In this document: positions 1 to 9,441 of the stretch, piece after piece
How the letters are laid out: every line of letters begins with the position of its first letter
How positions within the stretch are numbered: position 1 is the first letter of the stretch
The notes under the pieces: model-generated
Database searches by the model: none
The model's input: the letters and a program-made list of their open reading frames with translations, nothing else
Told to the model about the DNA's origin: nothing
Program-made: the position numbers and the translations under genes
From: a virus
Direction: 5' to 3' (one strand)
IMG/VR virus record: IMGVR_UViG_3300028025_006439
Span: 1 to 27,869 of that record
Length of the DNA: 27,869 bases

Positions 1-586
1 ACCCTCCACTATACACACTTAGTTCTCCCATATTGTCAACTTCACCTAATCTTAGGTTCACTTCCATCACACCTTGTTTACCTCTTTCAACAAAAACATC
101 AGAATAAACGGTTGGTTGTTCCACAAACCCTAAAAAATGTTCGTTTCTCGTCAATATACCATCAAATATCTCTTCTTTTGTAAATCCAGTGGTATTACCT
201 GTAATCATGGTATAACCGTCTGCGTAGTCTCTATATTGTAAAGTACCTGTTACGGTTGACCCAACGTGTGATAAAGTATATCCCGTCCAACCAACTCCTT
301 CTGAATTAGAACCTGATGTTAATGTTTGTGTAAATCCTGTTGAACCGTATTTTCTTAATTCGTCAATTCTACTTCCACCTACTCCCAAATATGTAAATGT
401 TGTATTTCCCGTATATGGATAGGTGGGTGTTTGCCCCAAAACAGTGTTATCATGTTCATAATAACCTGAATCTCTAAAATCTAAAAAACTTTGTGTAACT
501 GCAGATGCGGATGAAAATGTACCATCTTCCAAAAGGAATGATGGAATAACGAACGACATTGTTGCAAAACTACCAGAATTTGACAT
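1..586 (-). CDS. Structural-looking protein, N-terminal part (runs off the left edge)
   Basis: An open frame begins at an ATG on the minus strand (CAT at 584-586) and stays open to the window edge, giving 195 codons of a partial protein. It begins MSNSGSFATMSFVIPSFL and is rich in Gly, Ser, Thr and Tyr with few charged residues, like the neighbouring fibre proteins. No family is recognised. A stretch near the visible end (FVERGKQGVMEVNLRLGEV) has a more ordinary mixed composition and may start a folded domain. The gene is the last visible member of the fibre block. It is separated from the upstream gene by 84 bases that contain a nested inverted repeat, so it may have its own control. There is no Shine-Dalgarno before the ATG, as for all genes here. 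That it encodes a virion protein is inferred from position and composition only. Confidence 0.75.
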   Translation of the reverse strand, partial: MSNSGSFATMSFVIPSFLLEDGTFSSASAVTQSFLDFRDSGYYEHDNTVLGQTPTYPYTGNTTFTYLGVGGSRIDELRKYGSTGFTQTLTSGSNSEGVGWTGYTLSHVGSTVTGTLQYRDYADGYTMITGNTTGFTKEEIFDGILTRNEHFLGFVEQPTVYSDVFVERGKQGVMEVNLRLGEVDNMGELSVYSGG

Positions 587-670
587 AATTTAAATTGTAC
601 ACTAGTAAATATCTTTACTATGTATTTGGTACAATATAAACAATTAATTACTTTTAATAAACCGTTAAGA
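587..670 (-). promoter_or_regulatory. Intergenic nested inverted repeat before the last gene
   Basis: This 84-base gap holds two nested inverted repeats. The outer pair is ATTGTAC (594-600) with GTACAAT (629-635). The inner pair is TAGTAAA (603-609) with TTTACTA (614-620) around a four-base loop. There is no following T-run on either strand, so it does not look like a standard intrinsic terminator. It could be an operator, an RNA structure in the 5' leader of the downstream gene, or chance in AT-rich DNA. Confidence 0.35.
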
Positions 671-1282
671 TTAAAGTCCAGTAACCCAATAAAAATTAAA
701 ATCTCTTGATAATCCATTTGGGTTATACGTCACTCTATATGTTGAGGTGTTAAGTGTTTGATCTAAGGTATAATTAGTTCTTGTTTCCCCAAATAATTCT
801 AAAGTTGTGCTCCCTACAATACGAGTTCCCAAAGTGCCAGCTAAAAAAGGTCCCGTACTGAGTCCACCTACTGTTGATACGTGTGTAAGTGTAAAATCTG
901 TCTCATTCATAAAAGGATAAACAATAGTATCCCCAAGTACTAATTCGTAAGCACCAGGTGAACCATCACGACCTCCACCTACATCAAAAGAATAAGGTTC
1001 CCCAGCAAATGTGGTACCTTCAACTGGACTTGGCCTATATGTTTGTAGAGCCAGCGTTGATACATCAACATCAGCTGAACTACCACATACACCTGTGCTT
1101 GTTGCTCTAATTGTAACATCACCCGGATTAATGGTTACATTATATCCACTAATTAATGTTGATCTGGAAATATTTGTTGCATACAGAGTAGTTGCTCCTA
1201 AATAATCAATAATTGCTATTGTGAAATTATTTGCAGCGGTTGCCAAATTTAATCCTGTCCCTGTTATTGTTGCTACTGCCAT
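671..1282 (-). CDS. Uncharacterised probable fibre/tail accessory protein, 203 residues
   Basis: A complete frame with an ATG start (MAVATITGTGLNLATAANNF) and a TAA stop, ending in FNFYWVTGL. It is dominated by Thr, Ser, Gly, Val and Leu in alternating patterns, suggesting a beta-rich fold, with a single Cys (VCGSS, near residue 66). There is no signal peptide or membrane segment and no recognised family. It follows the 2603-residue adhesin by 41 bases and precedes another structural-looking gene. Phage genes directly after a large fibre often encode small attachment or chaperone proteins, but nothing in the sequence proves that here. Its leader contains ATAAACAAATA, also found before the 638-residue protein gene. 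Confidence 0.75.
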   Translation of the reverse strand: MAVATITGTGLNLATAANNFTIAIIDYLGATTLYATNISRSTLISGYNVTINPGDVTIRATSTGVCGSSADVDVSTLALQTYRPSPVEGTTFAGEPYSFDVGGGRDGSPGAYELVLGDTIVYPFMNETDFTLTHVSTVGGLSTGPFLAGTLGTRIVGSTTLELFGETRTNYTLDQTLNTSTYRVTYNPNGLSRDFNFYWVTGL

Positions 1283-1323
1283 ATTTTATAAATATTTGTT
1301 TATTTTTATTATTTCTTTAAAGC

Positions 1324-4300
1324 CTAACTTGGGTTTATTAGACAAAAACCATTTGTTGAACATTCTTCAGTACCTGGAATCCATATGTTAGGACATGTTA
1401 CTTCACTTCCGTATTGAACACAAACAGGTATAGCATATGAAGAACCTGTTTTAACACATATACCTGCAGTGTATGTACCGTCACCATTATCCATACTTTC
1501 AAGATCTATTATTCTTACTGTTATAACATCAGTATTAATGTCTCTATATCTTACATACAAGTCACTTGGTACTGAGCTATACGTATATGTGTAACAAATA
1601 GCGTTTGCTGTAACTGTTGCACATGGTACCTCAACTTGTCCAGCATTTGTGACACATCCATTTGCGTCTGTCACTTGTAACCAATAATAACCACAAGATA
1701 ATTCCGTAACAACTCTAGACGGTGTTGTGTGTGGTACATTTGTATATGTTGTAATTAGATTATCAGTTGGGTAGTGGTTATATGGGGACGCCGTATCTTT
1801 ATATAATCTATATGTCTTAGGCCATACTCCACCACTAGAAGAAATCGTTATTGAACCATCATTATCTGCAACAGATGCTCCCACCACATTATACATTGAC
1901 GCATCTTGTAGTGATGGTTGAGTGATTGTTACGGTGTAATCTTTCCAACATGTTTCAGCCGCATTATAAACTCTGAAAGTGTAATCTCCAGCTAGGAATT
2001 GATACATTATTGAATAATTCCCTCCAACATTATATCTTGTAGTATTTGAACCATTGAAACTACTTCCTGAATTAAATCTAAAGAATGTACTTGTTGATGA
2101 TGGTCCTGATGTTCCAATTGATGTTGATGATCCATGACAACTTATAGTACCCACTGATAGGTTTGCATTTGGTATTCCTGTATTTAGGTCAACAGAGTTT
2201 CCTGTTGACGGTGATTCACATCCAGCACTATCTTTAACTCTTATATAATAAGTTCCTCTTGCTAAATTAATAAACTGTGCACTTTCTTGGTACGTGTCAC
2301 CATTATCAATACTATAGTTATATACACCTGATCCTCCGCCAGCATTTATTGTGATGCTACCATTTATACTATCCCAACATGTTGGATAACCCACACTTGA
2401 TACACTTGCAGTAATTGCTCCAGGTATTGTAATAGTACGTGAATATTCAGTTACGCATGGAGTGCTGTCTTTAACAAAAACACTATAAGTGCCAGTAGTT
2501 GTATACGAATATGTTTGTGGTGCATCTAACCAATCACCATTGGTTCCCTTTCTAACTTTATAACCAGTTCCAGAACCACCTGTTGGACTTGATATAGTTA
2601 TTGTACCCGAATTTCCAGGACATGTTGGATTAGATACACTAACCGTTGCAGTTACTTGTGAAGGTTCGGATACTACAACTCCATATGAAAACTCACAATC
2701 ATCTTTATCTCTAAGATAGATATAGTATGTTCCTCCTCTTAATCCACCCCAAACTAATGTGGTTCCCGGCCAATTAGTCCAATCACCTGAACCTAATTTA
2801 TATTTGTAAGTTCCTCCATTTCCACCACTTACTGAGTTTATCGTTATTGAACCGGCGTAAATACCATCACTATTTTGTTCATAACAAGTTAAGTTTGAAA
2901 CGGTATAATTCATCGCAGGATGTGACTTAGATAATGTAACATTATTGGAGAATGCCGTACAATAATTACCATCAACAACTAATACTGAATATGTTCCAGT
3001 TGGTTTATTTGAGAATGTGCCGGTTGATTGTTGTTCACCATAACTAGATTCATTACTACTAATATAATATGTGTAACTTCCTGAACCTCCAGAGGCGGTT
3101 GCAACAACTGAACCTGTGTTACCTGTATAACATGTTGGGTGATTTCCTACCGCTAATGATACTGTTAATGCCGTTGGTTGGGTTACTACTACTGAATACC
3201 AATCACTTTCACAATCAGACGCGTCCTTTACTTTATAGTAATAAGTTCCCGCCGTTTTACCGGTATATTCTCTACTTGTTGTGGTAGTTTGGTAAGTTCC
3301 TCCTGACATTGCATTAACATCACTAAGTTTAATTGCATATGGTCCTCCCTGTCCTCCACCCATAGATGAAATTGTTATTTTACCACTCGAAGCACCGTTA
3401 CAATCAAGATTAACGACTGTAGTTGATGCGGATGGTTGGCTTCTGGCCAAATCAATTCCAAAAACAGATGAAACACAACTTGGTGTATTTCTATCTCTTA
3501 TTTTTGCATAATAATATCCACTAGATAAACTATTAAATGTTGCTCCTGTTTGCCATGTTCTACTAGCATTAGCAGTATCAGTATTTAATGAAATTGAATA
3601 ATCATATAAACCTGAACTACCAGACCCAGACAATATTATTTGTCCTGTTGTACCAGTCCAACATGTTGGTTTTGTTGTTGAGGCCGTTGTTACACTAAGT
3701 TGTGTTGGTTGTGTTATTGTTGCCGATGTGTAACCAGTTTCACCAAAACTATCTTTTGCATAGATATCATAATTACCAGCAGTTAAACTACCGAATGTTG
3801 CACTAACCTGATAATCCACATTATTTCTAGAATACGTGTAATTTGCAGTACCACCGACAACATTACTTACAGTAATTGAACCAGTACCACCATGACATGT
3901 TACATTGGTTACAGATAATGTTGGTGTTATTGTCACATCCGTAATTGAAATAGTTATTGTTTTGTCAAATGTTAAACTTGTACTATCAGTTACTCGTACT
4001 CTAATTGAATATGATGACTTAGCTTCGTAGTTAAACACAACCGCACTTTTTAATACTCCCGATGTAATTGTGAAACTACTATTATCAGGATAATTTACAG
4101 TATCGTGTAATGCAAATGTCATTGCACCACCTTCTTGGTCTGTAGCTGAGAATGTACCGATTGTTGTTCCTGTTGGAACATTCTCGGATATTGAAGCCGA
4201 ACTTAATGAAATATCTGTAGGTGCCTCATTGACATTAGTTATGGTTATTGTAAATGTACTATCATAATATAATCCACCAGCATCTGTTGTTCTAACTCTA

Positions 4301-7300
4301 ATTGAATATGTTGATGGTGATTTAGCCTCATAGTTAAACACCACAGCATTTTTTAATGATGAACCATCAATACTAAACGATGCATTATCATTATCTCCAG
4401 TTCCAGCAACTAATGAATATGTAAATGTATCTCCACCATCAACATCGGACGTTGAGAATGTTCCGATTGTTGTTCCTGTTGCGGTATTTTCTGCTTGTGA
4501 TGAATTACTTAATGATAATCCGTAAGGTGCTTCATTTACATTATTTATAGTAATTGTAAATTGTTTTTCGGTAAATTGTCCAATACTATCTGTACTTCTA
4601 ACTCTAATTTTATATGAAGTTTTTACTTCATAGTTTGGTATAAATCCATTTTTTAATAATGAACCTGATATTATAAAACTACTGTTGTTATCATCTCCAG
4701 TACCAGCAACTAATGAGTAGGTATATGTGTCACCCGGATCAAGACTTGTTGAGCTAAATGTACCGATAGTTGTACCTGTTGCGGTATTTTCATTTATTGA
4801 ATCATTACTTAACGAAATATCTGTCGGTGGATAGTTTGGAGTTGATGATGGAGTTGGTGTTGGTGTTGGTGTTAATACTTGAACCGATAATCCGAACTCA
4901 CAAATTGTTGTTGGTGTTGGTGTTTGCGTTTGAGTAACGGTTGGTGTAACCGTTTTTGTAGGTGTTATGGTTGGTGTTACTGTATTTGTTGGTGTTACAC
5001 TTGGTGTTAATGTTGGGGTTTGAGTTTGAGTAACGGTTGGTGTTGGTGTTGGTGTTAATATAATCACTGATAAACCAAATTCGCAGACAGTTGTTGGTGT
5101 TGGTGTTTGCGTTTGAGTAACGGTTGGTGTAACAGTTGTTGTTGGTGTCACTGTTGGAGTAACTGTACTTGTTGGTGTTAATGTTGGTGTAACCGTCATC
5201 GTTGGTGTTGGTGTAGGTGTAGGTACCGTATAACAATCTCCCGTTTCCAAAATTCTAATATTTGCAACAGGAGAATAATTAACCTCATCTTGTGAACCTT
5301 TTAATGATTTATAAGCAATCGGTTGAGTTATTGTATATATACCTTCGGTAACATTTGAATATATTGTATCAACTATACCTGTACTTATGTCAAATTCATC
5401 ATATTGTACGTAACCAAATGAATCCACAATGTATGTTGTTCCACTATAATATTCACATGGATCCACACCCGCACTTTGTGCAAATGAACCTTGTTCAAAT
5501 GTTGTTTTATTAAATGGATTTGGTGAATCCCAACTTGTTATATCAACACTTGTTATTGTACCACCACTATATGGAATGTTTAGTTGGACAAATTTAGTTG
5601 TTTCATTTGTCCCAATAGTTACATTTTTTGTTGCAAATAATACCGTACTTCCAGTATAGATGTTTACCGTAAATGTAATTCCAAAATAAGATGGTGATAA
5701 GTTTCCATTAGAATCAAAAACATTAAAATTTAAACCATTATCATCATTATCTAAATCACAAATTTCAACTGTATTAATAAAAAGTATTTTTGGTTTATGA
5801 TATGTAAATGGTATAGAATCAAAAGGATAAACTTCTCTAAATGAAGATTCATTTGCCTCGCTATATGTTATTGCGGTTAAATTATTATCAAAAAGATAAA
5901 AACTATCAGGATTTGTTCTATTTTTTATTATACCTTTATTAATTGTATCTCCAGTATAAAATTGATTTGTATTCCAATTTGTAATTAAACCGTCAACATC
6001 ATTACTAAATGATAATGATAAGTCATTTGGGTTATACGAATCTATGAACCAAGCACTTGTGTGATCAAGATTGACACCGTTCAAATTATAAGTTCCACCA
6101 TTCAATTGTGATGTTAAAGAAGTTGTTCCTGAAAAAATATCAGTAACAACACCATATTGAACTTTATAAAATACTAAATTACTCTTTTTATAATCTCTAT
6201 AATATCCATTTAATGCCGATAATCTACCGTCAACATCATAATATAATTTTTTATTTATTGTTATACCTAAAGAATCAGAATTATCATACCAAAGTAGAAA
6301 ATAATTTGGTATTGTTTCTAATTTTAATTCATGAGTAAAATACGTTTCAATATTAGTTACCCCTGGTTTCTTTTCGGCAGATATTGTATTTGTTCCTGTT
6401 GATTCTGTTAATGAAATAAGATATCCTTGTGCTTGATTATCCGCATCTTCTTGTGATGTTGTTGAAACAACATGTCCAACAGGAAGACTATACGTTATCG
6501 GTATTGGATTATTTAATTCACCAATTAGTGTTGATGATTGTGGTTGTCCTATTAAAGAAATAGCATTACTAGAATAAAGTGTTGGGTTAGTATTATATTT
6601 TTCCGGTCTACCAGAAATATATGATAAATAAAATAATCTAGGTGTATCAATTACATATTCTTGTTTTGTTGTGTCATTTAATATGTCTATTTGAGTAAAT
6701 GTTTTTATTCCGTCGACATATTTGTATGACAATTTTCTAGTTGTTGGTGGTCCAAAAGTTGGTCCAGCCGGTACAGAATAGATATACCCACCATCCGAAT
6801 AGTACCCACCTATGTCACCAGTTAAATTATCATATTTTTTAATAACAGAATCACTATCATTTAAGAAGGGTTTATTTGAAAATCGTCTTCTAAAATATTT
6901 TGGTGTTTCTACAAATAATTTTTGTGATGGAAGAATAAAATAAATTAATGCTGCAAATATTAAAGCTGGAAGTACATATAATGCAATAATCCCAAGTGGG
7001 GTTAAAGTTGCAGTTCCAGCCGTTAAACTAGCTAAACTACCCGTAGCACCAACATAATTTCCAGCCCCTACTGCACCTGCCCATGTTGATAATGATGTGG
7101 CACCAAATACACCTAAATTTATTGAAAAACCAAGAATAGTACCCGCTAATGCACCTCCACCAGCCCAATATTTATATCTATTATCGACCATGTATTGTGG
7201 TATATTAGGTAGATAACTACCCTCAACGTAACCCCTGGTCATATAATTCACACAATGTTCAAATCCTGTGGCAGGTAAATGTTTGTTATTTCCAAAATCA

Positions 7301-9135
7301 AATAATGTAAATGTGTTATTGTTTACATCATACTCATTTGATGTTGATCCACTCCACCCTAATAAATAAGAATAAACAGACGGTTGTAATAAATCAGTAT
7401 TATTGATTATTTTATGTAATGTCCCAACTCCAACCATAGTTGGATGTACATTTGCTGGAACAAACCTTACATTCAAATCTACTTCAGGTAAGTCCGCTGG
7501 CGGATTTGAATAAAAATCTCGGAAAATGGTTCCAGCATGATTCCTCGGACCATCTATAACTTCTTTAGTGTTAGTGGGTCCAACAAGCCATCTAGTTGCA
7601 ACATAATCTACCGTTATTCCAAATTCTCTTTTTAATAAATTACCAACTTGATAGACTTTATTTGTTGGTGATGTTCTTACACTATCTCCATAAAAATATG
7701 GTAATGATGGTGTTGTTAACAAATTATCCGCCCAAATGTAATTACCTTTTGTTGAGTAATTATCAGTAGATCCTGACCACTGTGATATTGGTAACTTAGA
7801 CCAAATTTTAGTAACGAATTTTGGGTTATGGTATGCATCATATGGTGAATATGGATTTACACCCATATCATATCCATATATCTCACTACCACAACCAATT
7901 GTAACTTTCACATTAGTTGTACCTCCATTATATGATTTATTTTGTCCGACGGCTAATCTAATGTTAACTAATCCACTAGTTGTAACAACATAAAATGTTT
8001 TAGATGTGTTCCAATCTCTGGGTCCAATTTTTATAAATGCACCTTCTCCAAGTTTATATCTTACTTTTATTAAACTAAATGGTGTCATAACATCATATGC
8101 ACCAACATTTCCAGAATCGTATGAATATGAAACACTACCAATTTGATCACCATTAAGTCCATCTGTAATTAATAATGACACATCTTCGGCACTATCTGTG
8201 GCAGTAACTGTTACAGGTACTATTCTATTTTGAGTTGCGGTACCTGCCAATACATTCTTAATTGCATATTTTAACCCGTTTGGTTTAACATTAGGTGTTC
8301 CAGGTAAATATGGAGTACTTTCAGTATAACCACTTAAATAAAACGGTATTGTTATTTCGCTAGTACCACAACCATACCCAACACCAAAGCAATTACCAAC
8401 AATTTCAAATTTATGTGTTGAAGAGTTATAAGTATACTTTGTTCTTACATTTAAATTTCCAACATTTAACGTTAAAGTTTCATCACTATAAAGTTCAGTT
8501 TGTAAATATGGATCAATGTACCACGGTCCAACTAAAAATGGTGTATAATCGGTAACGTTTTTATTCACTAAACCATCAATAGGTGAATCGGGTAATTTTT
8601 CTCTATAATATGTCACAGTTTGTGGACATGTTGAACAATGTTGTGTTGATGATGTAAACCCTCTACAAAATTCTGCAGAAATTAATGATGGGTCACAATC
8701 TAATTCTACCTTTATTGCACCGCTAGTTCCGTTAGATGTTATTACATCTAACATAATAAAACCATTATCTTTGGTATCTAAATCCATTAATAATTGGTGA
8801 TATTTTATTGTTTGTGTGGATATATTACCTAAGTCATATTCATCTAATATTGTTAGAACTCCGTCTACGTTGTATTTTATTCTTACCTTAACTTTTGTTG
8901 ACCCAATATTTGGTGCTATTGGTGTGAATATAAATTTTAAAAGTTTTAATACTTTTGGTACTTTAAATACATATGTGGGTCTAAGATTAGATAATTGTGT
9001 TCTAATTAAATAAAATGAAAGTCCACTATGTGTACCGTTTCCGGTCCATGTTAAACTTTTGGTGACACCACATTCGTGTGATAGATTATCTGGCGCCTCC
9101 CCCGCTACTGTACAATTTATTTCAAATGAACTCAT
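1324..9135 (-). CDS. Giant modular adhesin (2603 residues) with Pro-Thr stalk, cadherin-like and SprB-like repeats
   Basis: Probable receptor-binding long fibre or surface adhesin of the phage, and the largest gene in the window. Visible modules in order are as follows. Residues 1-650 are a unique, probably beta-rich region with scattered Cys. Residues about 655-735 are hydrophobic, with a Gly/Ala-rich stretch then a strong membrane-like segment (IIALYVLPALIFAALIYFIL) followed by KYFRRR. Residues 740-1300 are a second unique region, including SQEDADNQAQGY, which resembles the signature of DUF5977. Residues about 1304-1431 are a Pro-Thr stalk. Residues about 1436-1732 are three cadherin-like repeats (NVNEAP links; ENTATGTTIGTFS). 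Residues about 1736-2499 are about nine SprB-like repeats, most with a Cys followed by GSITI and GGSG. A Cys-rich tail ends the protein. SprB repeats are known from the motile Flavobacterium adhesin SprB. No signal peptide or type IX secretion C-terminal domain is visible, which fits a virion protein rather than an exported host protein. The start is ATG with no Shine-Dalgarno. Confidence 0.9.
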   Translation of the reverse strand: MSSFEINCTVAGEAPDNLSHECGVTKSLTWTGNGTHSGLSFYLIRTQLSNLRPTYVFKVPKVLKLLKFIFTPIAPNIGSTKVKVRIKYNVDGVLTILDEYDLGNISTQTIKYHQLLMDLDTKDNGFIMLDVITSNGTSGAIKVELDCDPSLISAEFCRGFTSSTQHCSTCPQTVTYYREKLPDSPIDGLVNKNVTDYTPFLVGPWYIDPYLQTELYSDETLTLNVGNLNVRTKYTYNSSTHKFEIVGNCFGVGYGCGTSEITIPFYLSGYTESTPYLPGTPNVKPNGLKYAIKNVLAGTATQNRIVPVTVTATDSAEDVSLLITDGLNGDQIGSVSYSYDSGNVGAYDVMTPFSLIKVRYKLGEGAFIKIGPRDWNTSKTFYVVTTSGLVNIRLAVGQNKSYNGGTTNVKVTIGCGSEIYGYDMGVNPYSPYDAYHNPKFVTKIWSKLPISQWSGSTDNYSTKGNYIWADNLLTTPSLPYFYGDSVRTSPTNKVYQVGNLLKREFGITVDYVATRWLVGPTNTKEVIDGPRNHAGTIFRDFYSNPPADLPEVDLNVRFVPANVHPTMVGVGTLHKIINNTDLLQPSVYSYLLGWSGSTSNEYDVNNNTFTLFDFGNNKHLPATGFEHCVNYMTRGYVEGSYLPNIPQYMVDNRYKYWAGGGALAGTILGFSINLGVFGATSLSTWAGAVGAGNYVGATGSLASLTAGTATLTPLGIIALYVLPALIFAALIYFILPSQKLFVETPKYFRRRFSNKPFLNDSDSVIKKYDNLTGDIGGYYSDGGYIYSVPAGPTFGPPTTRKLSYKYVDGIKTFTQIDILNDTTKQEYVIDTPRLFYLSYISGRPEKYNTNPTLYSSNAISLIGQPQSSTLIGELNNPIPITYSLPVGHVVSTTSQEDADNQAQGYLISLTESTGTNTISAEKKPGVTNIETYFTHELKLETIPNYFLLWYDNSDSLGITINKKLYYDVDGRLSALNGYYRDYKKSNLVFYKVQYGVVTDIFSGTTSLTSQLNGGTYNLNGVNLDHTSAWFIDSYNPNDLSLSFSNDVDGLITNWNTNQFYTGDTINKGIIKNRTNPDSFYLFDNNLTAITYSEANESSFREVYPFDSIPFTYHKPKILFINTVEICDLDNDDNGLNFNVFDSNGNLSPSYFGITFTVNIYTGSTVLFATKNVTIGTNETTKFVQLNIPYSGGTITSVDITSWDSPNPFNKTTFEQGSFAQSAGVDPCEYYSGTTYIVDSFGYVQYDEFDISTGIVDTIYSNVTEGIYTITQPIAYKSLKGSQDEVNYSPVANIRILETGDCYTVPTPTPTPTMTVTPTLTPTSTVTPTVTPTTTVTPTVTQTQTPTPTTVCEFGLSVIILTPTPTPTVTQTQTPTLTPSVTPTNTVTPTITPTKTVTPTVTQTQTPTPTTICEFGLSVQVLTPTPTPTPSSTPNYPPTDISLSNDSINENTATGTTIGTFSSTSLDPGDTYTYSLVAGTGDDNNSSFIISGSLLKNGFIPNYEVKTSYKIRVRSTDSIGQFTEKQFTITINNVNEAPYGLSLSNSSQAENTATGTTIGTFSTSDVDGGDTFTYSLVAGTGDNDNASFSIDGSSLKNAVVFNYEAKSPSTYSIRVRTTDAGGLYYDSTFTITITNVNEAPTDISLSSASISENVPTGTTIGTFSATDQEGGAMTFALHDTVNYPDNSSFTITSGVLKSAVVFNYEAKSSYSIRVRVTDSTSLTFDKTITISITDVTITPTLSVTNVTCHGGTGSITVSNVVGGTANYTYSRNNVDYQVSATFGSLTAGNYDIYAKDSFGETGYTSATITQPTQLSVTTASTTKPTCWTGTTGQIILSGSGSSGLYDYSISLNTDTANASRTWQTGATFNSLSSGYYYAKIRDRNTPSCVSSVFGIDLARSQPSASTTVVNLDCNGASSGKITISSMGGGQGGPYAIKLSDVNAMSGGTYQTTTTSREYTGKTAGTYYYKVKDASDCESDWYSVVVTQPTALTVSLAVGNHPTCYTGNTGSVVATASGGSGSYTYYISSNESSYGEQQSTGTFSNKPTGTYSVLVVDGNYCTAFSNNVTLSKSHPAMNYTVSNLTCYEQNSDGIYAGSITINSVSGGNGGTYKYKLGSGDWTNWPGTTLVWGGLRGGTYYIYLRDKDDCEFSYGVVVSEPSQVTATVSVSNPTCPGNSGTITISSPTGGSGTGYKVRKGTNGDWLDAPQTYSYTTTGTYSVFVKDSTPCVTEYSRTITIPGAITASVSSVGYPTCWDSINGSITINAGGGSGVYNYSIDNGDTYQESAQFINLARGTYYIRVKDSAGCESPSTGNSVDLNTGIPNANLSVGTISCHGSSTSIGTSGPSSTSTFFRFNSGSSFNGSNTTRYNVGGNYSIMYQFLAGDYTFRVYNAAETCWKDYTVTITQPSLQDASMYNVVGASVADNDGSITISSSGGVWPKTYRLYKDTASPYNHYPTDNLITTYTNVPHTTPSRVVTELSCGYYWLQVTDANGCVTNAGQVEVPCATVTANAICYTYTYSSVPSDLYVRYRDINTDVITVRIIDLESMDNGDGTYTAGICVKTGSSYAIPVCVQYGSEVTCPNIWIPGTEECSTNGFCLINPS
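1640..3930 (-). repeat. Array of about nine SprB-like repeats (protein level)
   Basis: In the encoded adhesin, units of roughly 80-95 residues recur. Each has a core such as NVTCHGGTGSITVSNVVGG, PTCYTGNTGSVVATASGG or PTCPGNSGTITISSPTGG. A Tyr-rich strand and an ending like GTYYIRVKDSAGCES follow, often closed by TQPT or a similar link. The last clear unit lacks the core Cys (ADNDGSITISSSGG). The repeats are diverged in both protein and DNA, so they are old rather than a recent tandem expansion. Confidence 0.8.
3940..4830 (-). repeat. Three cadherin-like repeats (protein level)
   Basis: Three consecutive units of about 100 residues start with PTDISLSNDSINENTATG-like sequence, continue with TTIGTFS and YEAKSxYSIRVR-type strands, and are linked by NVNEAP. 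This is the usual look of bacterial cadherin-like adhesin domains, which often bind calcium through acidic residues. Acidic positions (DVDGGD, DQEGG) are present. The third unit keeps TTIGTFSATDQEGG but ends with ITDVT before the SprB-like array. Confidence 0.8.
4840..5230 (-). repeat. Pro-Thr linker of the giant adhesin, with an internal duplication
   Basis: Low-complexity DNA with an approximate 18-base period encodes TPTVTPTxTVTP-type units. Two copies of a CEFGLSV motif interrupt it. A 44-base block is exactly repeated at 4907-4950 and 5090-5133, 183 bases (61 codons) apart and in frame. Confidence 0.95.
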
Positions 9136-9150
9136 CTACTATAATTACTT

Positions 9151-9441
9151 TTAACTTGTTTTTAGTCCGTAAATTGGTGAATTTAATCCAGGAGTATGTT
9201 TTATTTTTATTGTCTCATTAATAATACCACTATTTGACGACTTTGGGTATGTTTTACTAAAACGTTCTTCTTTTGTTGAATAATTAAAAACACTAACAGT
9301 GGTATCTAAAGATTGACTAGGTGTTATGAAAAGATTAATACTATATGTACCTTCGATGTCAGATACATTAAACCAAATAATTTTATCTACCTTATTAAAA
9401 TTGTTCGATATTTCAGGAACTTTTAATGTTGTTATAGCCAT
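9151..9441 (-). CDS. Small uncharacterised protein in the fibre block, 96 residues
   Basis: A complete ATG-to-stop frame starting MAITTLKVPEISNNFNKVDK and ending GLNSPIYGLKTS. It has no Cys, no membrane segment and no signal peptide. The middle (IIWFNVSDIEGTYSINLFI) alternates polar and hydrophobic residues, suggesting beta strands. The family is not recognised. It sits between two large modular fibre genes, 12 bases after one and 15 bases before the other, so it is almost certainly co-transcribed and co-expressed with them. A small connector, cap or chaperone of the adjacent fibre is possible, but this rests on position only. The leader is AATTAATTAAAA with no Shine-Dalgarno. Confidence 0.75.
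   Translation of the reverse strand: MAITTLKVPEISNNFNKVDKIIWFNVSDIEGTYSINLFITPSQSLDTTVSVFNYSTKEERFSKTYPKSSNSGIINETIKIKHTPGLNSPIYGLKTS

Noticed and set aside
4898-5236. Minus-strand Asn-Thr-Tyr-rich frame (112 codons) overlapping the adhesin stalk
   Set aside because: It is an out-of-frame reading of the Pro-Thr repeat DNA inside a clear 2603-residue gene, with repeat-driven composition and no independent support. A similar frame at 15180-15473 is rejected for the same reason.
1324-9135. Host-encoded gliding adhesin secreted by the type IX system
   Set aside because: There is no signal peptide and no recognisable type IX C-terminal sorting domain. The gene lies within a one-strand phage structural cluster sharing its Pro-Thr linker.
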